Shown here: one piece after another, positions 1 to 7,439 of the stretch
Numbering within the stretch: position 1 is the stretch's first letter
How the letters are laid out: each line of letters starts with the position of its first letter
NCBI RefSeq assembly: GCF_001679325.1
Contig: NZ_LZMX01000029.1
DNA length: 64,000 nucleotides
Reading direction: 5' to 3' (one strand)
From: Haemophilus_D parainfluenzae_AD
GTDB taxonomy: Bacteria > Pseudomonadota > Gammaproteobacteria > Enterobacterales > Pasteurellaceae
Program-made: the position numbers and the translations under genes
The notes under the pieces: generated by a model
Told to the model about the DNA's origin: nothing
What the model saw: only the letters and a program-made list of their open reading frames with translations
Database searches by the model: none

Positions 1-2
1 TG

Positions 3-452
3 CATTGTGGGGCAAAACGCTCTCACGTTTTTGTGGCGCATACGGAATCGCAATCGGTAGTGAAAAGTTTTGCCGATAAATTTATTAAACCGAATACGCA
101 AATCAATACCGATGAAAGCACTGCTTATGATGTCTTGTTGCCTTACTATAACTTGAGAACTGTAAACCATAAGGAAGAATATCGCAGTGATTTGGGCGTA
201 ACGAACAATCAGGCAGAAAGTTTATTCAGTCGTTTCAAACGTATGTACTACGGACAAGTTCACCGTATCAGTAACGAATACTTACTCAACTATGCGAATG
301 AAATTGCCTACCGTGAGGACAATCGCCGTACCTCAAATAAAGCGCAGTTTATTGATGTATTAAGTCGATGTTTGAAAACCACCAACGATAACAATGAATG
401 GTGTGGTTATTGGCAACGAAAAATTATTCATCAAGAAGTGATTTGGCAGTAG
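3..452 (+). CDS. IS1595-family (ISXO2-like) transposase, C-terminal part, cut by window start
   Basis: This is the C-terminal half of a DDE-type transposase that moves an insertion sequence. The frame is open back to the window edge, so the GTG at 33 is not the true start. The second catalytic Asp lies in NTDESTAYDVLL, followed by an Asn-Gln-Ala-Glu block (NNQAESLFSRFKR) that supplies the final acidic residue, as in IS1595/ISXO2 transposases. The C-terminal region with YANEIAYRED is also typical. The N-terminal zinc-binding part and first catalytic residue are outside the window. A second gene begins only 4 bases after the stop, so the two may be one unit. No terminal inverted repeat could be located. 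Confidence 0.8.
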   Translation, partial: HCGAKRSHVFVAHTESQSVVKSFADKFIKPNTQINTDESTAYDVLLPYYNLRTVNHKEEYRSDLGVTNNQAESLFSRFKRMYYGQVHRISNEYLLNYANEIAYREDNRRTSNKAQFIDVLSRCLKTTNDNNEWCGYWQRKIIHQEVIWQ

Positions 453-456
453 ATAT

Positions 457-879
457 ATGGCATATAACCTAGATAAGAAACTCAAAGAATTTGAGTTTGA
501 ACGTAAACAGGTATTACATCATCTCGCGTTACTTGATGCGAACATTGCCACATTAAAACGTGCTATTGAGCTTACTCAACAGGAAAGTGATGTAGCCCTT
601 TATAATACGGACAACTTTGTGTACCGTTCCAAATATAAGCTCTTTAAAGGGAAAATTCGTAAATACATCGTGCAAATGATGCGAGAAGTACCCAATAAAG
701 CCTTTACAATTGCCGAACTCACGCAGCGCATTTTCGATATTGAACAAAATCCTGACACGCCATCTGAAAAGCATCTTGATTCCGTTCGTAAACAACTGAA
801 TGAGTTTTATAAAAGAGAATGGATTAATAGAGTTCAAATCAGCCGAAATGAGGTTCACTGGCAATGGAAACAAAAATAG
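457..879 (+). CDS. hypothetical coiled-coil plus winged-helix-like protein, possible IS passenger
   Basis: I do not recognise this 140-residue protein. Residues 1-45 are heptad-like and charged, probably a coiled coil. Residues 60-135 look like a small helix-turn-helix or winged-helix fold: a basic helix with KLFKGKIRKYIVQMM, then TIAELTQRIF, then a recognition-like helix with HLDSVRKQLNEFYKR and a terminal strand. It starts 4 bases after the transposase stop, so co-transcription is likely and it may travel with the element. The convergent gene at 908-1405 has the same architecture and seems distantly homologous: both have a xLFK block, a T-E-A/L block and a VRK/VARVLKELYK block. A DNA-binding role is inference from fold only. 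Confidence 0.6.
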   Translation: MAYNLDKKLKEFEFERKQVLHHLALLDANIATLKRAIELTQQESDVALYNTDNFVYRSKYKLFKGKIRKYIVQMMREVPNKAFTIAELTQRIFDIEQNPDTPSEKHLDSVRKQLNEFYKREWINRVQISRNEVHWQWKQK

Positions 880-896
880 CGGTATTTCTACCGCTA
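877..896 (-). terminator. hairpin terminator between convergent genes
   Basis: A perfect 8-bp stem (TAGCGGTA / TACCGCTA) begins at the stop codon of the plus-strand gene. Read on the minus strand it has a GAAA tetraloop and is followed at once by TTTTTG, a good intrinsic terminator for the minus-strand gene ending at 908. Confidence 0.7.
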
Positions 897-907
897 CTTA
901 TCCATTT

Positions 908-1405
908 TTACTCAAGAGGTTTTAATCGCCATTCAGAACGCCTGAAAAATCTTCGCTTTAGTGTCCGTTTATGTAATTCAACTTCTTTCCGTTCAATAAT
1001 TCCTTTCTTATACAGTTCTTTCAATACCCGAGCAACAGCTAATTTATGTTCTATTTGGGGTAGAGGATAATTTTTGCCAGTGTCTAATTCCAACGCCGCC
1101 TCTGTAATAAAGTATAATGTTTTCCAACTATCACTTTGCTTTAATACTCTTGCAACCAACAATTGAAGATTTTGCTTAAACAATCGAGGTTTTATTAGCC
1201 TTGAAACATTGAATTGTGTTTTGATTTGCCTTAAATCGAAATTGGGTTCAATGTATATCAAGGTATTCTCAAAACAAAGTATTTTATCCTCTAAATCTGA
1301 TTTCTGTTGTTTTAATTGATCAAGTTGATGTTCAAGAATTGCTTTTTCTTTATAGCTACTTTCGATTAATTTGGTAAGTTGAGAAATAAGGTGGGATTCT
1401 GCCAT
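908..1405 (-). CDS. hypothetical coiled-coil plus winged-helix-like protein
   Basis: This protein of 165 residues is not recognised. I start it at the ATG at 1405 (MAESHLISQ) because GGAG lies nine bases upstream; a start at 1420 would add five residues and lose that site. Residues 1-50 are a strongly predicted coiled coil, rich in K, E, Q and L. The second half has an RLFKQNLQLLVARVLKQ helix, a TEAALEL helix and AVARVLKELYKKGIIERKEVE, a plausible winged-helix recognition region, then a very basic tail. It converges on the gene at 457-879, which has the same layout. A 12-bp inverted repeat overlaps its ribosome binding site. Confidence 0.55.
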   Translation of the reverse strand: MAESHLISQLTKLIESSYKEKAILEHQLDQLKQQKSDLEDKILCFENTLIYIEPNFDLRQIKTQFNVSRLIKPRLFKQNLQLLVARVLKQSDSWKTLYFITEAALELDTGKNYPLPQIEHKLAVARVLKELYKKGIIERKEVELHKRTLKRRFFRRSEWRLKPLE

Positions 1406-1411
1406 AATAAA

Positions 1412-1444
1412 AATCTCCATTGAGTTAAACTTTCAATGGAGATT
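1412..1444 (-). promoter_or_regulatory. 12-bp perfect inverted repeat over the ribosome binding site
   Basis: AATCTCCATTGA (1412-1423) and TCAATGGAGATT (1433-1444) are exact reverse complements around a 9-base loop. In the minus-strand mRNA the GGAG Shine-Dalgarno of the gene at 908-1405 is inside the stem, so the hairpin could block translation. As DNA it could equally be an operator for the gene's own product. Confidence 0.6.
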
Positions 1445-1529
1445 CTAGTATTTTCAAGCGGTTAGGTCTTTGTGCAACTGCTACATAATACCGAAAAAAT
1501 AAGGCATTTTCAACCGCACTTTAGTCTTA

Positions 1530-3557
1530 TTATTCAGCCAGTTCTGTTTGCTCGTGTGCCATCAATTCTTGACCCACATCGTCTAGTAAACTTAAGTAGC
1601 GTTCATAATGTTTCAACATATCAGCAATCAATTCATCTTGATCCATATATTGCACATCATAACCTACTCGACCATCAAAGAAATAAGTATATGGCTCATA
1701 GGTCATACTATGTTGGATATGTGGCAAGTTATCGTCATTAATTAATTGCTCTGACACCTCACGACCGATAGATTTCACCCCATACATAAAGTCTCGCATC
1801 AAATCTTTCTGAATGACTAACTCGACTGCAGGTTCATCTTGATCAAATAACGTGTTAATTTGCACGCTCAAGTCATATTTGCCAATCAACTCTTGACGTA
1901 ATTCGCGCATAGCCGGTAATACCGTATGTTTAAGGAAACGTAAAATATCTTTTTCTTGTGTTTGGTTCATCATTTGTTCCAAACGTTCTTTCCACTTATC
2001 TCCCGTCCAGAAAATACTGGTTGGATTAACTTTAGTATCAAAATATTTTTTATCTGCATTCAAGCCTTTCCATAAACTAAAGCACATCAGTAACATCAAC
2101 ATCGCAAAAGGTAACGCCACCAACAAGGTCATTGTCTGCAGATTTGCTAACCCCCCCGCTTGCATCAAAACAATCGCGACAACTGACATTAAAATCCCCC
2201 ACATCATTGCTTGCCAACGAGGTGCAACAAGGCTTTTATCACGTGATGCAATGTTATTTAAGACATAAATACCCGAATCCGCAGAAGTGATAAAGAATAA
2301 AGAAATCACCACTAAGCTGACTAGGCCAGTCACGCTGGAAAATGGTAAATAATCCAAGAATTTAAAAAGTAATGTCTCAGGCGAGGAAATCATTTGCCCT
2401 AATATACCTGCAGCTTCACCATTATTTAACCAAATGGCCGTATTACCAAATACGGTGAACCACAAGATACCGAACATACTAGGAATGACTAATACGCCAA
2501 AAATAAATTCGCGAATTGTGCGCCCTTTCGAAATACGAGCAATAAATAAACCGACAAATGGCGCCCAAGAACACCACCATGCCCAATAAAGAATTGTCCA
2601 ACCGCTAAACCAATCTATATGTTCTTGTTCATAGACATAGGTTTTGAAGCTTAATTGTACTAGGTTGCTGAGATAAGTTCCGATGTTATCGCTAAAAGCA
2701 GATAACAAATAAAGTGTTGGACCAGCCACTAATACAAAAATTAACAAACATAAAGCCAATGTTAAATTTAACTCACTTAAAATTTTCACCCCCTTTCCAA
2801 CTCCAGAAATAGCGGAAAATGTGGCTAAACTCATTACGACGGCAATCACGACAATTTGCAAGCTGAAGCTATTTTCACTAATCCAGCCTAATTGATGTAA
2901 ACCTGCCCCCAATTGAGAAGCACCAAAACCTAACGTTGTGATAATACCGAATAAGGTGGCAAGTAATGCCATAATGTCAATAAGATCGCCTAACTTACCA
3001 TTAATACGCTCTTTCAATAGTGGATAGAAACAAGAACGTAATGCCAAAGGCAGTTTGTAGCGAAATCCAAAGTAAGCCAATGCTAACGCAATCATGCCAT
3101 ACACGGACCAAGCATGAATCCCCCAGTGGAATAAGGTGTGTAACAAGGCTTCTTGCTGCTTATGCTGTGCGCTACCAGTGGTAATGTCAGATAAGTAATG
3201 CGTTAACGGCTCCGCGACACCAAAGAACATCAACCCGACTCCCATACCGGCAGCAAATAACATTGCTAACCAAGAGAGGAAACCGAATTCAGGCTCTTCT
3301 TCATCATTGCCCAATTTGATATTACCTAGACTACTAACTGATAAAATGACTAAAAAGCCCAAAAACACTGAGAATGCTAAGACGTAAAACCAACTAAAGT
3401 TAGCAAAAATGCCCGATTTGGCGGTATTTAATAAAGTTTGCGTTTGTTCCGGTGCGATTAAAATCATCGCGACGAGTAACACCACAAAAAATAATGTTGC
3501 GCCAATCACTAAAGGATTGAACGATGTTTGCCTTTCCATAAATTTAGATAAAAACAA
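1530..3557 (-). CDS. betT: BCCT-family transporter, BetT-like (choline/betaine uptake)
   Basis: A 675-residue inner-membrane transporter of the betaine/choline/carnitine family, which imports quaternary ammonium compounds for osmoprotection. The core has about 12 membrane segments (residues ~15-500) with the family region WTILYWAWWCSWAPFVGLFIA near residue 330. Like BetT and unlike CaiT it has a long C-terminal cytoplasmic tail of about 160 residues, a region linked to osmotic regulation in this family. The TTG start is preferred: GGGG stands 6 bases upstream, whereas the ATG six codons later has no ribosome site. The substrate is inferred from the family. A structured leader lies upstream. 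Confidence 0.85.
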   Translation of the reverse strand: MFLSKFMERQTSFNPLVIGATLFFVVLLVAMILIAPEQTQTLLNTAKSGIFANFSWFYVLAFSVFLGFLVILSVSSLGNIKLGNDEEEPEFGFLSWLAMLFAAGMGVGLMFFGVAEPLTHYLSDITTGSAQHKQQEALLHTLFHWGIHAWSVYGMIALALAYFGFRYKLPLALRSCFYPLLKERINGKLGDLIDIMALLATLFGIITTLGFGASQLGAGLHQLGWISENSFSLQIVVIAVVMSLATFSAISGVGKGVKILSELNLTLALCLLIFVLVAGPTLYLLSAFSDNIGTYLSNLVQLSFKTYVYEQEHIDWFSGWTILYWAWWCSWAPFVGLFIARISKGRTIREFIFGVLVIPSMFGILWFTVFGNTAIWLNNGEAAGILGQMISSPETLLFKFLDYLPFSSVTGLVSLVVISLFFITSADSGIYVLNNIASRDKSLVAPRWQAMMWGILMSVVAIVLMQAGGLANLQTMTLLVALPFAMLMLLMCFSLWKGLNADKKYFDTKVNPTSIFWTGDKWKERLEQMMNQTQEKDILRFLKHTVLPAMRELRQELIGKYDLSVQINTLFDQDEPAVELVIQKDLMRDFMYGVKSIGREVSEQLINDDNLPHIQHSMTYEPYTYFFDGRVGYDVQYMDQDELIADMLKHYERYLSLLDDVGQELMAHEQTELAE

Positions 3558-3600
3558 TGCTTTCCCCTTAAAAATTAAGTGAATAAAAATAAAATCAGAT

Positions 3601-3714
3601 TAAATAAAACAAGGCTTTAAGCCCTACATGGTGCGATGGAACCATTGCAAATGACAGCACGGAGAAGTGCGATTTTGAAGGAAACGCTCAGTAGGATTCG
3701 AGTGGATTGTTTCC
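3601..3714 (-). promoter_or_regulatory. structured leader upstream of the BCCT transporter, possible attenuator
   Basis: Read on the minus strand, this untranslated stretch contains in order: a long stem closed by GGAAAC/GTTTCC (3709-3714 with 3680-3685); GCAC/GTGC (3657-3670); ATGGT/ACCAT (3628-3645); and a stem AGGGCT-TAA-AGCCTT (3611-3625) running into GTTTTATTTA. The last resembles an intrinsic terminator about 45 bases before the TTG start, so conditional termination is plausible. I match no named riboswitch class. Confidence 0.4.
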
Positions 3715-3786
3715 AAATACGAAATTTATATTAGCAAAATATCAGCATTTTTTCAAATTCACGAAAATTGAAATACAATAAAAGAA

Positions 3787-3827
3787 AAAGTGCGGTCAGA
3801 AATTTAGAGATTTTCTGACCGCACTTT
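3787..3827 (-). terminator. terminator built from an inverted pair of uptake sequences
   Basis: A 16-bp perfect stem, each arm containing AAAGTGCGGTCAGAAA or its complement, with a 9-base loop and a T-rich tail on the minus strand. It ends the gene at 3831-4649. Confidence 0.8.
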
Positions 3828-3830
3828 AAA

Positions 3831-4649
3831 TTAATAGTATTCATATGAATTTTCAATTATTGAACTCAGATGGTTAACATCATCAAATTGTTCAATCTTC
3901 ACCATATTACCATACTCATCCACCACATTTTTCCAACGTTTTATAGAAGATATGCTACCATCGCCAAATCCATAAGGCGGAAACTCTTCAAGTTTTATCT
4001 GATATCCATTCGCATCAAAAGTTCTCACAATCTTTCCACCATACATGTATTCCGTTTGTTCCACTAATTTGCCATCAATATATTTATTGGTATATTTGGT
4101 AGACTCATGATTAAAAAGCTCATTTCTAATTTCTACAAGATTTCCCTGTTCATCATAATGGTGACTATATTTATTCATGCCATTTTCAAGTTTTTCACAC
4201 CCTTCCTCACAAGACTCATCTTCCGTTTTTTCAATGATGAGTAATCCATTTTTATCATAAGTATTTTCAGATATGAGCCTATCAGGCATACCTTTCGCTT
4301 TATACTTATGAATTACTGTCAATGAATTATCAGCATTCGTGTGATAAAGATATTCGATAGCATCATTATCACCTTCTATAAAAGATTTAATCAAACGTCC
4401 TTTTTCATCATACACAAAGTTTTGTATCTGAGCGAAGTTCCCTAAGGTTTCTTCTTTAGTTTTAAATCCTTGCGGATTAAAAAAAGTAATCTTATGCTCC
4501 AAAATGGAAGAATCCTTGGGATCGATCAATTTCATTTCCCATTTTTTTACAGGACCTTTCAAATTTAACAAGGCTAAGTCTGTTTTTATTTGTGCCAAAA
4601 TAACCGTAGAGAATAAGGTCAGGATACATCCGAATATAATACGTCGCAT
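3831..4649 (-). CDS. exported protein with degenerate YD-type repeats, unknown function
   Basis: A 272-residue protein starting at the ATG at 4649 (GGAG seven bases upstream); the in-frame TTG upstream is part of the ribosome site. Residues 1-19 (MRRIIFGCILTLFSTVILA) form a signal peptide, so it is probably periplasmic. The mature part has repeated Tyr-Asp/Asp-Glu-x-Gly turns: YDEKGRLIK, YDKNGLLI, YDEQGNLVE, FDANGYQIK, VDEYGNMVK. These resemble the beta-repeat units of RHS/YD proteins, but there is no RHS core or toxin domain. CEEGC near the middle could form a disulfide. It stands alone between two uptake-sequence terminators. Function unknown. Confidence 0.7.
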   Translation of the reverse strand: MRRIIFGCILTLFSTVILAQIKTDLALLNLKGPVKKWEMKLIDPKDSSILEHKITFFNPQGFKTKEETLGNFAQIQNFVYDEKGRLIKSFIEGDNDAIEYLYHTNADNSLTVIHKYKAKGMPDRLISENTYDKNGLLIIEKTEDESCEEGCEKLENGMNKYSHHYDEQGNLVEIRNELFNHESTKYTNKYIDGKLVEQTEYMYGGKIVRTFDANGYQIKLEEFPPYGFGDGSISSIKRWKNVVDEYGNMVKIEQFDDVNHLSSIIENSYEYY

Positions 4650-4677
4650 AAAAAACTCCAATTAGCAAAATAATTAA

Positions 4678-4719
4678 AAAGTGCGGTCAGAAAAACTATT
4701 GAATTTCTGACCGCACTTT
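4678..4719 (-). terminator. uptake-sequence inverted-pair terminator after mnmA
   Basis: A 16-bp stem, AAAGTGCGGTCAGAAA against its complement, followed by TTAATTATTTT on the minus strand. It lies 12 bases past the mnmA stop and upstream of the YD-repeat gene, separating the two transcripts. Confidence 0.8.
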
Positions 4720-4731
4720 ATTGAATATTGA

Positions 4732-5883
4732 TTAAATTCGTTCTTCGATAATGCCGCCACCCAAGCAGATTTCATCTAGGTAAAACACGGCTGATTGACC
4801 TGGTGTAACTGCTGCCTGAGGCTCATCAAAAATCACTCGAATACAATCGTCATCAATCGGCTCAACCAAACAAGCAATATCCGTTTGACGATAGCGCGTT
4901 TTCACCGTACAACGGAACGCTTCACGCACGGGTTCACGATTTACCCAATGTAGCTGTTTAGCAATTAAGCCTTTAGAGAACAAGCGTGGATGGTCATGTC
5001 CTTGCGCAACAATCAATTCATTGTTTTCGACATCTTTATCCACTACATACCAAGCTTCATCACCAGCATTTTTTAATCCACCAATACCCAGCCCTTTACG
5101 CTGTCCTAGAGTATGATACATCAAGCCTTCATGGCGACCAATAATCTCGCCATCCACGGTACGGATGTCACCTGGTTGAGCCGGCAAATAACGCGCTAAG
5201 AAATCCTTAAACTTACGCTCACCGATAAAACAAATTCCTGTAGAGTCTTTTTTCTTTGCGGTAATTAAACCTAAATCTTCAGCAATAGCACGTACGATCG
5301 GCTTTTCAATTTCGCCTACAGGGAAAAGGCTTTGACCAACCTGATTTTTACTCAACGTGTAAAGGAAATAGCTTTGATCTTTGTTACTATCTAAACCACG
5401 CAATAATTCAGCCTGATCATCAGCCCCACGACGACGTACATAATGGCCGGTAGCAATATAGTTAGCGCCCAAATCTTCCGCTGCATATTCCAAGAAAGCT
5501 TTAAATTTAATTTCTTTGTTACACAGAATATCGGGATTTGGTGTACGGCCAGCTTTGTATTCTGTTAAGAAATGCTCAAATACGTTATCCCAATATTCCG
5601 CGGCAAAATTAATTTTATGCAGTTTAATGCCTAGTTTGTCGCATACTGCCTGCGCATCAGCAAGATCCGCAGCGGCTGTACAATAATCGGTATCATCATC
5701 TTCTTCCCAGTTTTTCATAAACAAGCCTTCCACTTGATAGCCTTGCTGTTGAAGAATAAACGCAGAAACGGAGGAATCCACTCCACCAGACATGCCACAT
5801 ATCACTTTTTTAGTGGCATTTTCGGCAAGTTGTTCTGCACTCAAGGGTGCGAAATGTTGATTATAAGTATTTGAAGTTAACAT
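4732..5883 (-). CDS. mnmA: tRNA-specific 2-thiouridylase
   Basis: MnmA transfers sulfur, supplied by the IscS/Tus relay, to U34 of tRNA for Lys, Glu and Gln, forming the s2 part of mnm5s2U. The ATP-binding PP-loop is GMSGGVDSS near residue 29. The catalytic pair is Cys in NPDILCNKE and Cys in STGICFIGERKF. I use the ATG at 5883 (GGGAG four bases upstream), giving 383 residues, the usual family size; a longer frame to 5961 has no support. It is a single gene with its own terminator. Confidence 0.95.
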   Translation of the reverse strand: MLTSNTYNQHFAPLSAEQLAENATKKVICGMSGGVDSSVSAFILQQQGYQVEGLFMKNWEEDDDTDYCTAAADLADAQAVCDKLGIKLHKINFAAEYWDNVFEHFLTEYKAGRTPNPDILCNKEIKFKAFLEYAAEDLGANYIATGHYVRRRGADDQAELLRGLDSNKDQSYFLYTLSKNQVGQSLFPVGEIEKPIVRAIAEDLGLITAKKKDSTGICFIGERKFKDFLARYLPAQPGDIRTVDGEIIGRHEGLMYHTLGQRKGLGIGGLKNAGDEAWYVVDKDVENNELIVAQGHDHPRLFSKGLIAKQLHWVNREPVREAFRCTVKTRYRQTDIACLVEPIDDDCIRVIFDEPQAAVTPGQSAVFYLDEICLGGGIIEERI

Positions 5884-6003
5884 AAGTCTCCCGTAACTTC
5901 GGTTAAGGCGAAGCACATTGGTGATAATGATTGAACCATAGCGGAATAACTTCCACCCCATAAATTAAGGTTATTGCACAAAGTGCGGTTAGTTTTAAGT
6001 GAA

Positions 6004-6264
6004 TTATTTCACTTCATAAAAGTGCGAGTCATCGTCTTTCTTCGCAAACTTTTGTTCATATTCAGCCTTGGCATTTTCATCACCTGCATCTAATTTTTCT
6101 TGCAAGGTATCACAAGGCTTATCGCAATCGCAGGCTTTGGCAATACCTAGTGATGAAAGTCCGCCACAGCTGCCCTTTAAGCTTTGTTTTTTAAAGATAA
6201 AGCCCACAGACATTAATACAATAATGGCCACAAAAGCGATTAGGGTAAAAAATAAAGTTTGCAT
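6004..6264 (-). CDS. nqrM: Na+-NQR maturation protein NqrM (DUF539)
   Basis: An 86-residue membrane-anchored protein needed for assembly of active Na+-NQR, thought to deliver iron for the cysteine-ligated centre between NqrD and NqrE. One N-terminal membrane helix (residues ~4-24) precedes a cysteine cluster: SCGG, then KACDCDKPC. It lies 2 bases after apbE at the end of the nqr cluster, the position expected for a dedicated maturation factor. Confidence 0.92.
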   Translation of the reverse strand: MQTLFFTLIAFVAIIVLMSVGFIFKKQSLKGSCGGLSSLGIAKACDCDKPCDTLQEKLDAGDENAKAEYEQKFAKKDDDSHFYEVK

Positions 6265-6266
6265 GA

Positions 6267-7307
6267 TTATTCCTTATTTGCGAGTAATTTTTGGAAGGCT
6301 GAGGACATTTTCGTTTCAAAGCCTTGTTCGGTTTTCATAATTAAATAAACCGGAATATTCTCTTTCTCGGCCACTTCAAGTGCTTTATTTTCACCGAGTA
6401 CAAATAAACCTGTAGATAAACCATCAGCCGTCATTGAACTTGGTGCAAGCACGGTAATTGAGGCCAAATGATGCTGAATTGGATAGCCGGTTTTCGGGTC
6501 AATTTCATGTGCAAAACGTTGGCCATTTTCCTCAAAATAAATACGGTAATCGCCTGAAGTGGCCATCGCCATATTATTTAAACCAATCACTTCTTGAACG
6601 GCTCTTTCACCCGTATTATTCGGTTTTTCAATAGCGATTTGCCACGCTTTATTTTCGGCATTTTTACCTTTTGCACGGATTTCTCCGCCAATTTCCACCA
6701 TATAGTTTTGCACGTGGTTTTGCTCTAAGACATCCGCAACTTGATCCACGCCAAAACCTTTAGCAATAGACGATAAATCAATATAAATCTGTGGCAAGGC
6801 TTTACTTAATGTTGGGGTTTTACCGCTCATATCAAGGTGAATCTTATCAATCCCCACCCAACTTTGACGTTCAGCAAGTTGCTCTGGGGTTGGCTTACGT
6901 TCTGGGCGTTTTTCTGGCCCAAAGCCCCATAAATTTACTACAGGCCCGACTGTCACATCCAATGAACCTTCAGTAACCTTATTTAAACGGATCGCTTCTT
7001 GTAATACTTTGGCAAAGTCCGCAGAGATTTCAATTGGCGTATTCACTTGTGTATTTTGATTAAAGCGACTTAATTCGGAATCTTTAATGTAAGTGGACAT
7101 TTTCTGATTCACATCTTTTAAAACTACTTCAATCTGCTCATGTGTTTTTTCAGCATTTTCTTTAACTGAACCGTCATCAATGTAGCGGATATGGTAAGTG
7201 GTTCCCATGGTTTTGCCGCTAAGTGAAATAATTTCTGGATCTTTTTTACAAGCACTTAATGAACAAGCCAAGGCAATTGCAATCAATCCGCTTAATATTT
7301 TTTTCAT
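6267..7307 (-). CDS. apbE: FAD:protein FMN transferase, lipoprotein
   Basis: ApbE attaches FMN through a phosphoester bond to Thr in the SGAT motifs of NqrB and NqrC. The 346-residue protein has a lipoprotein signal with a lipobox ending LSAC at residue 19, so it should be lipid-anchored and face the periplasm. Family signatures include GKTMGTTYHIRY, a SSIAKGFGVDQVADVL block and EIDPKTGYPIQHHLASITVLAPSSMTADGLST split across the flavin and metal site. It lies between nqrF and nqrM, with a hairpin at 7383-7411 that may lower its expression relative to the subunit genes. Confidence 0.95.
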   Translation of the reverse strand: MKKILSGLIAIALACSLSACKKDPEIISLSGKTMGTTYHIRYIDDGSVKENAEKTHEQIEVVLKDVNQKMSTYIKDSELSRFNQNTQVNTPIEISADFAKVLQEAIRLNKVTEGSLDVTVGPVVNLWGFGPEKRPERKPTPEQLAERQSWVGIDKIHLDMSGKTPTLSKALPQIYIDLSSIAKGFGVDQVADVLEQNHVQNYMVEIGGEIRAKGKNAENKAWQIAIEKPNNTGERAVQEVIGLNNMAMATSGDYRIYFEENGQRFAHEIDPKTGYPIQHHLASITVLAPSSMTADGLSTGLFVLGENKALEVAEKENIPVYLIMKTEQGFETKMSSAFQKLLANKE

Positions 7308-7382
7308 CTATTCCTTCCTAAATATATGAATTACAGGCAAACCGACTCTTCCATCAGCTTGCCTGTAATCCATCTTAAATAT

Positions 7383-7411
7383 TGACCGCACTTCATCACA
7401 AAGTGCGGTCA
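7383..7411 (-). terminator. uptake-sequence inverted pair after nqrF
   Basis: An 11-bp stem (TGACCGCACTT / AAGTGCGGTCA) with a 7-base loop in the nqrF-apbE gap. The following minus-strand sequence has only a short T run, so this may be a partial terminator that lets apbE-nqrM be read at a lower level. Confidence 0.55.
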
Positions 7412-7439
7412 GTTTTCATGATGTTTTGATTAACTAAAA

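Noticed and set aside
864..1070. Short plus-strand frame
   Set aside because: It lies antisense to the 908-1405 gene and has no independent support.
3657..3715. Glycine-riboswitch-like boxes on the plus strand (GGAGA, GAAGG, CTCAG, AGGA)
   Set aside because: Spacing is too short, core bases are missing, and no plus-strand gene lies downstream.
5884..5961. Longer MnmA N-terminus
   Set aside because: The extra 26 residues have no ribosome site and are outside the family length.
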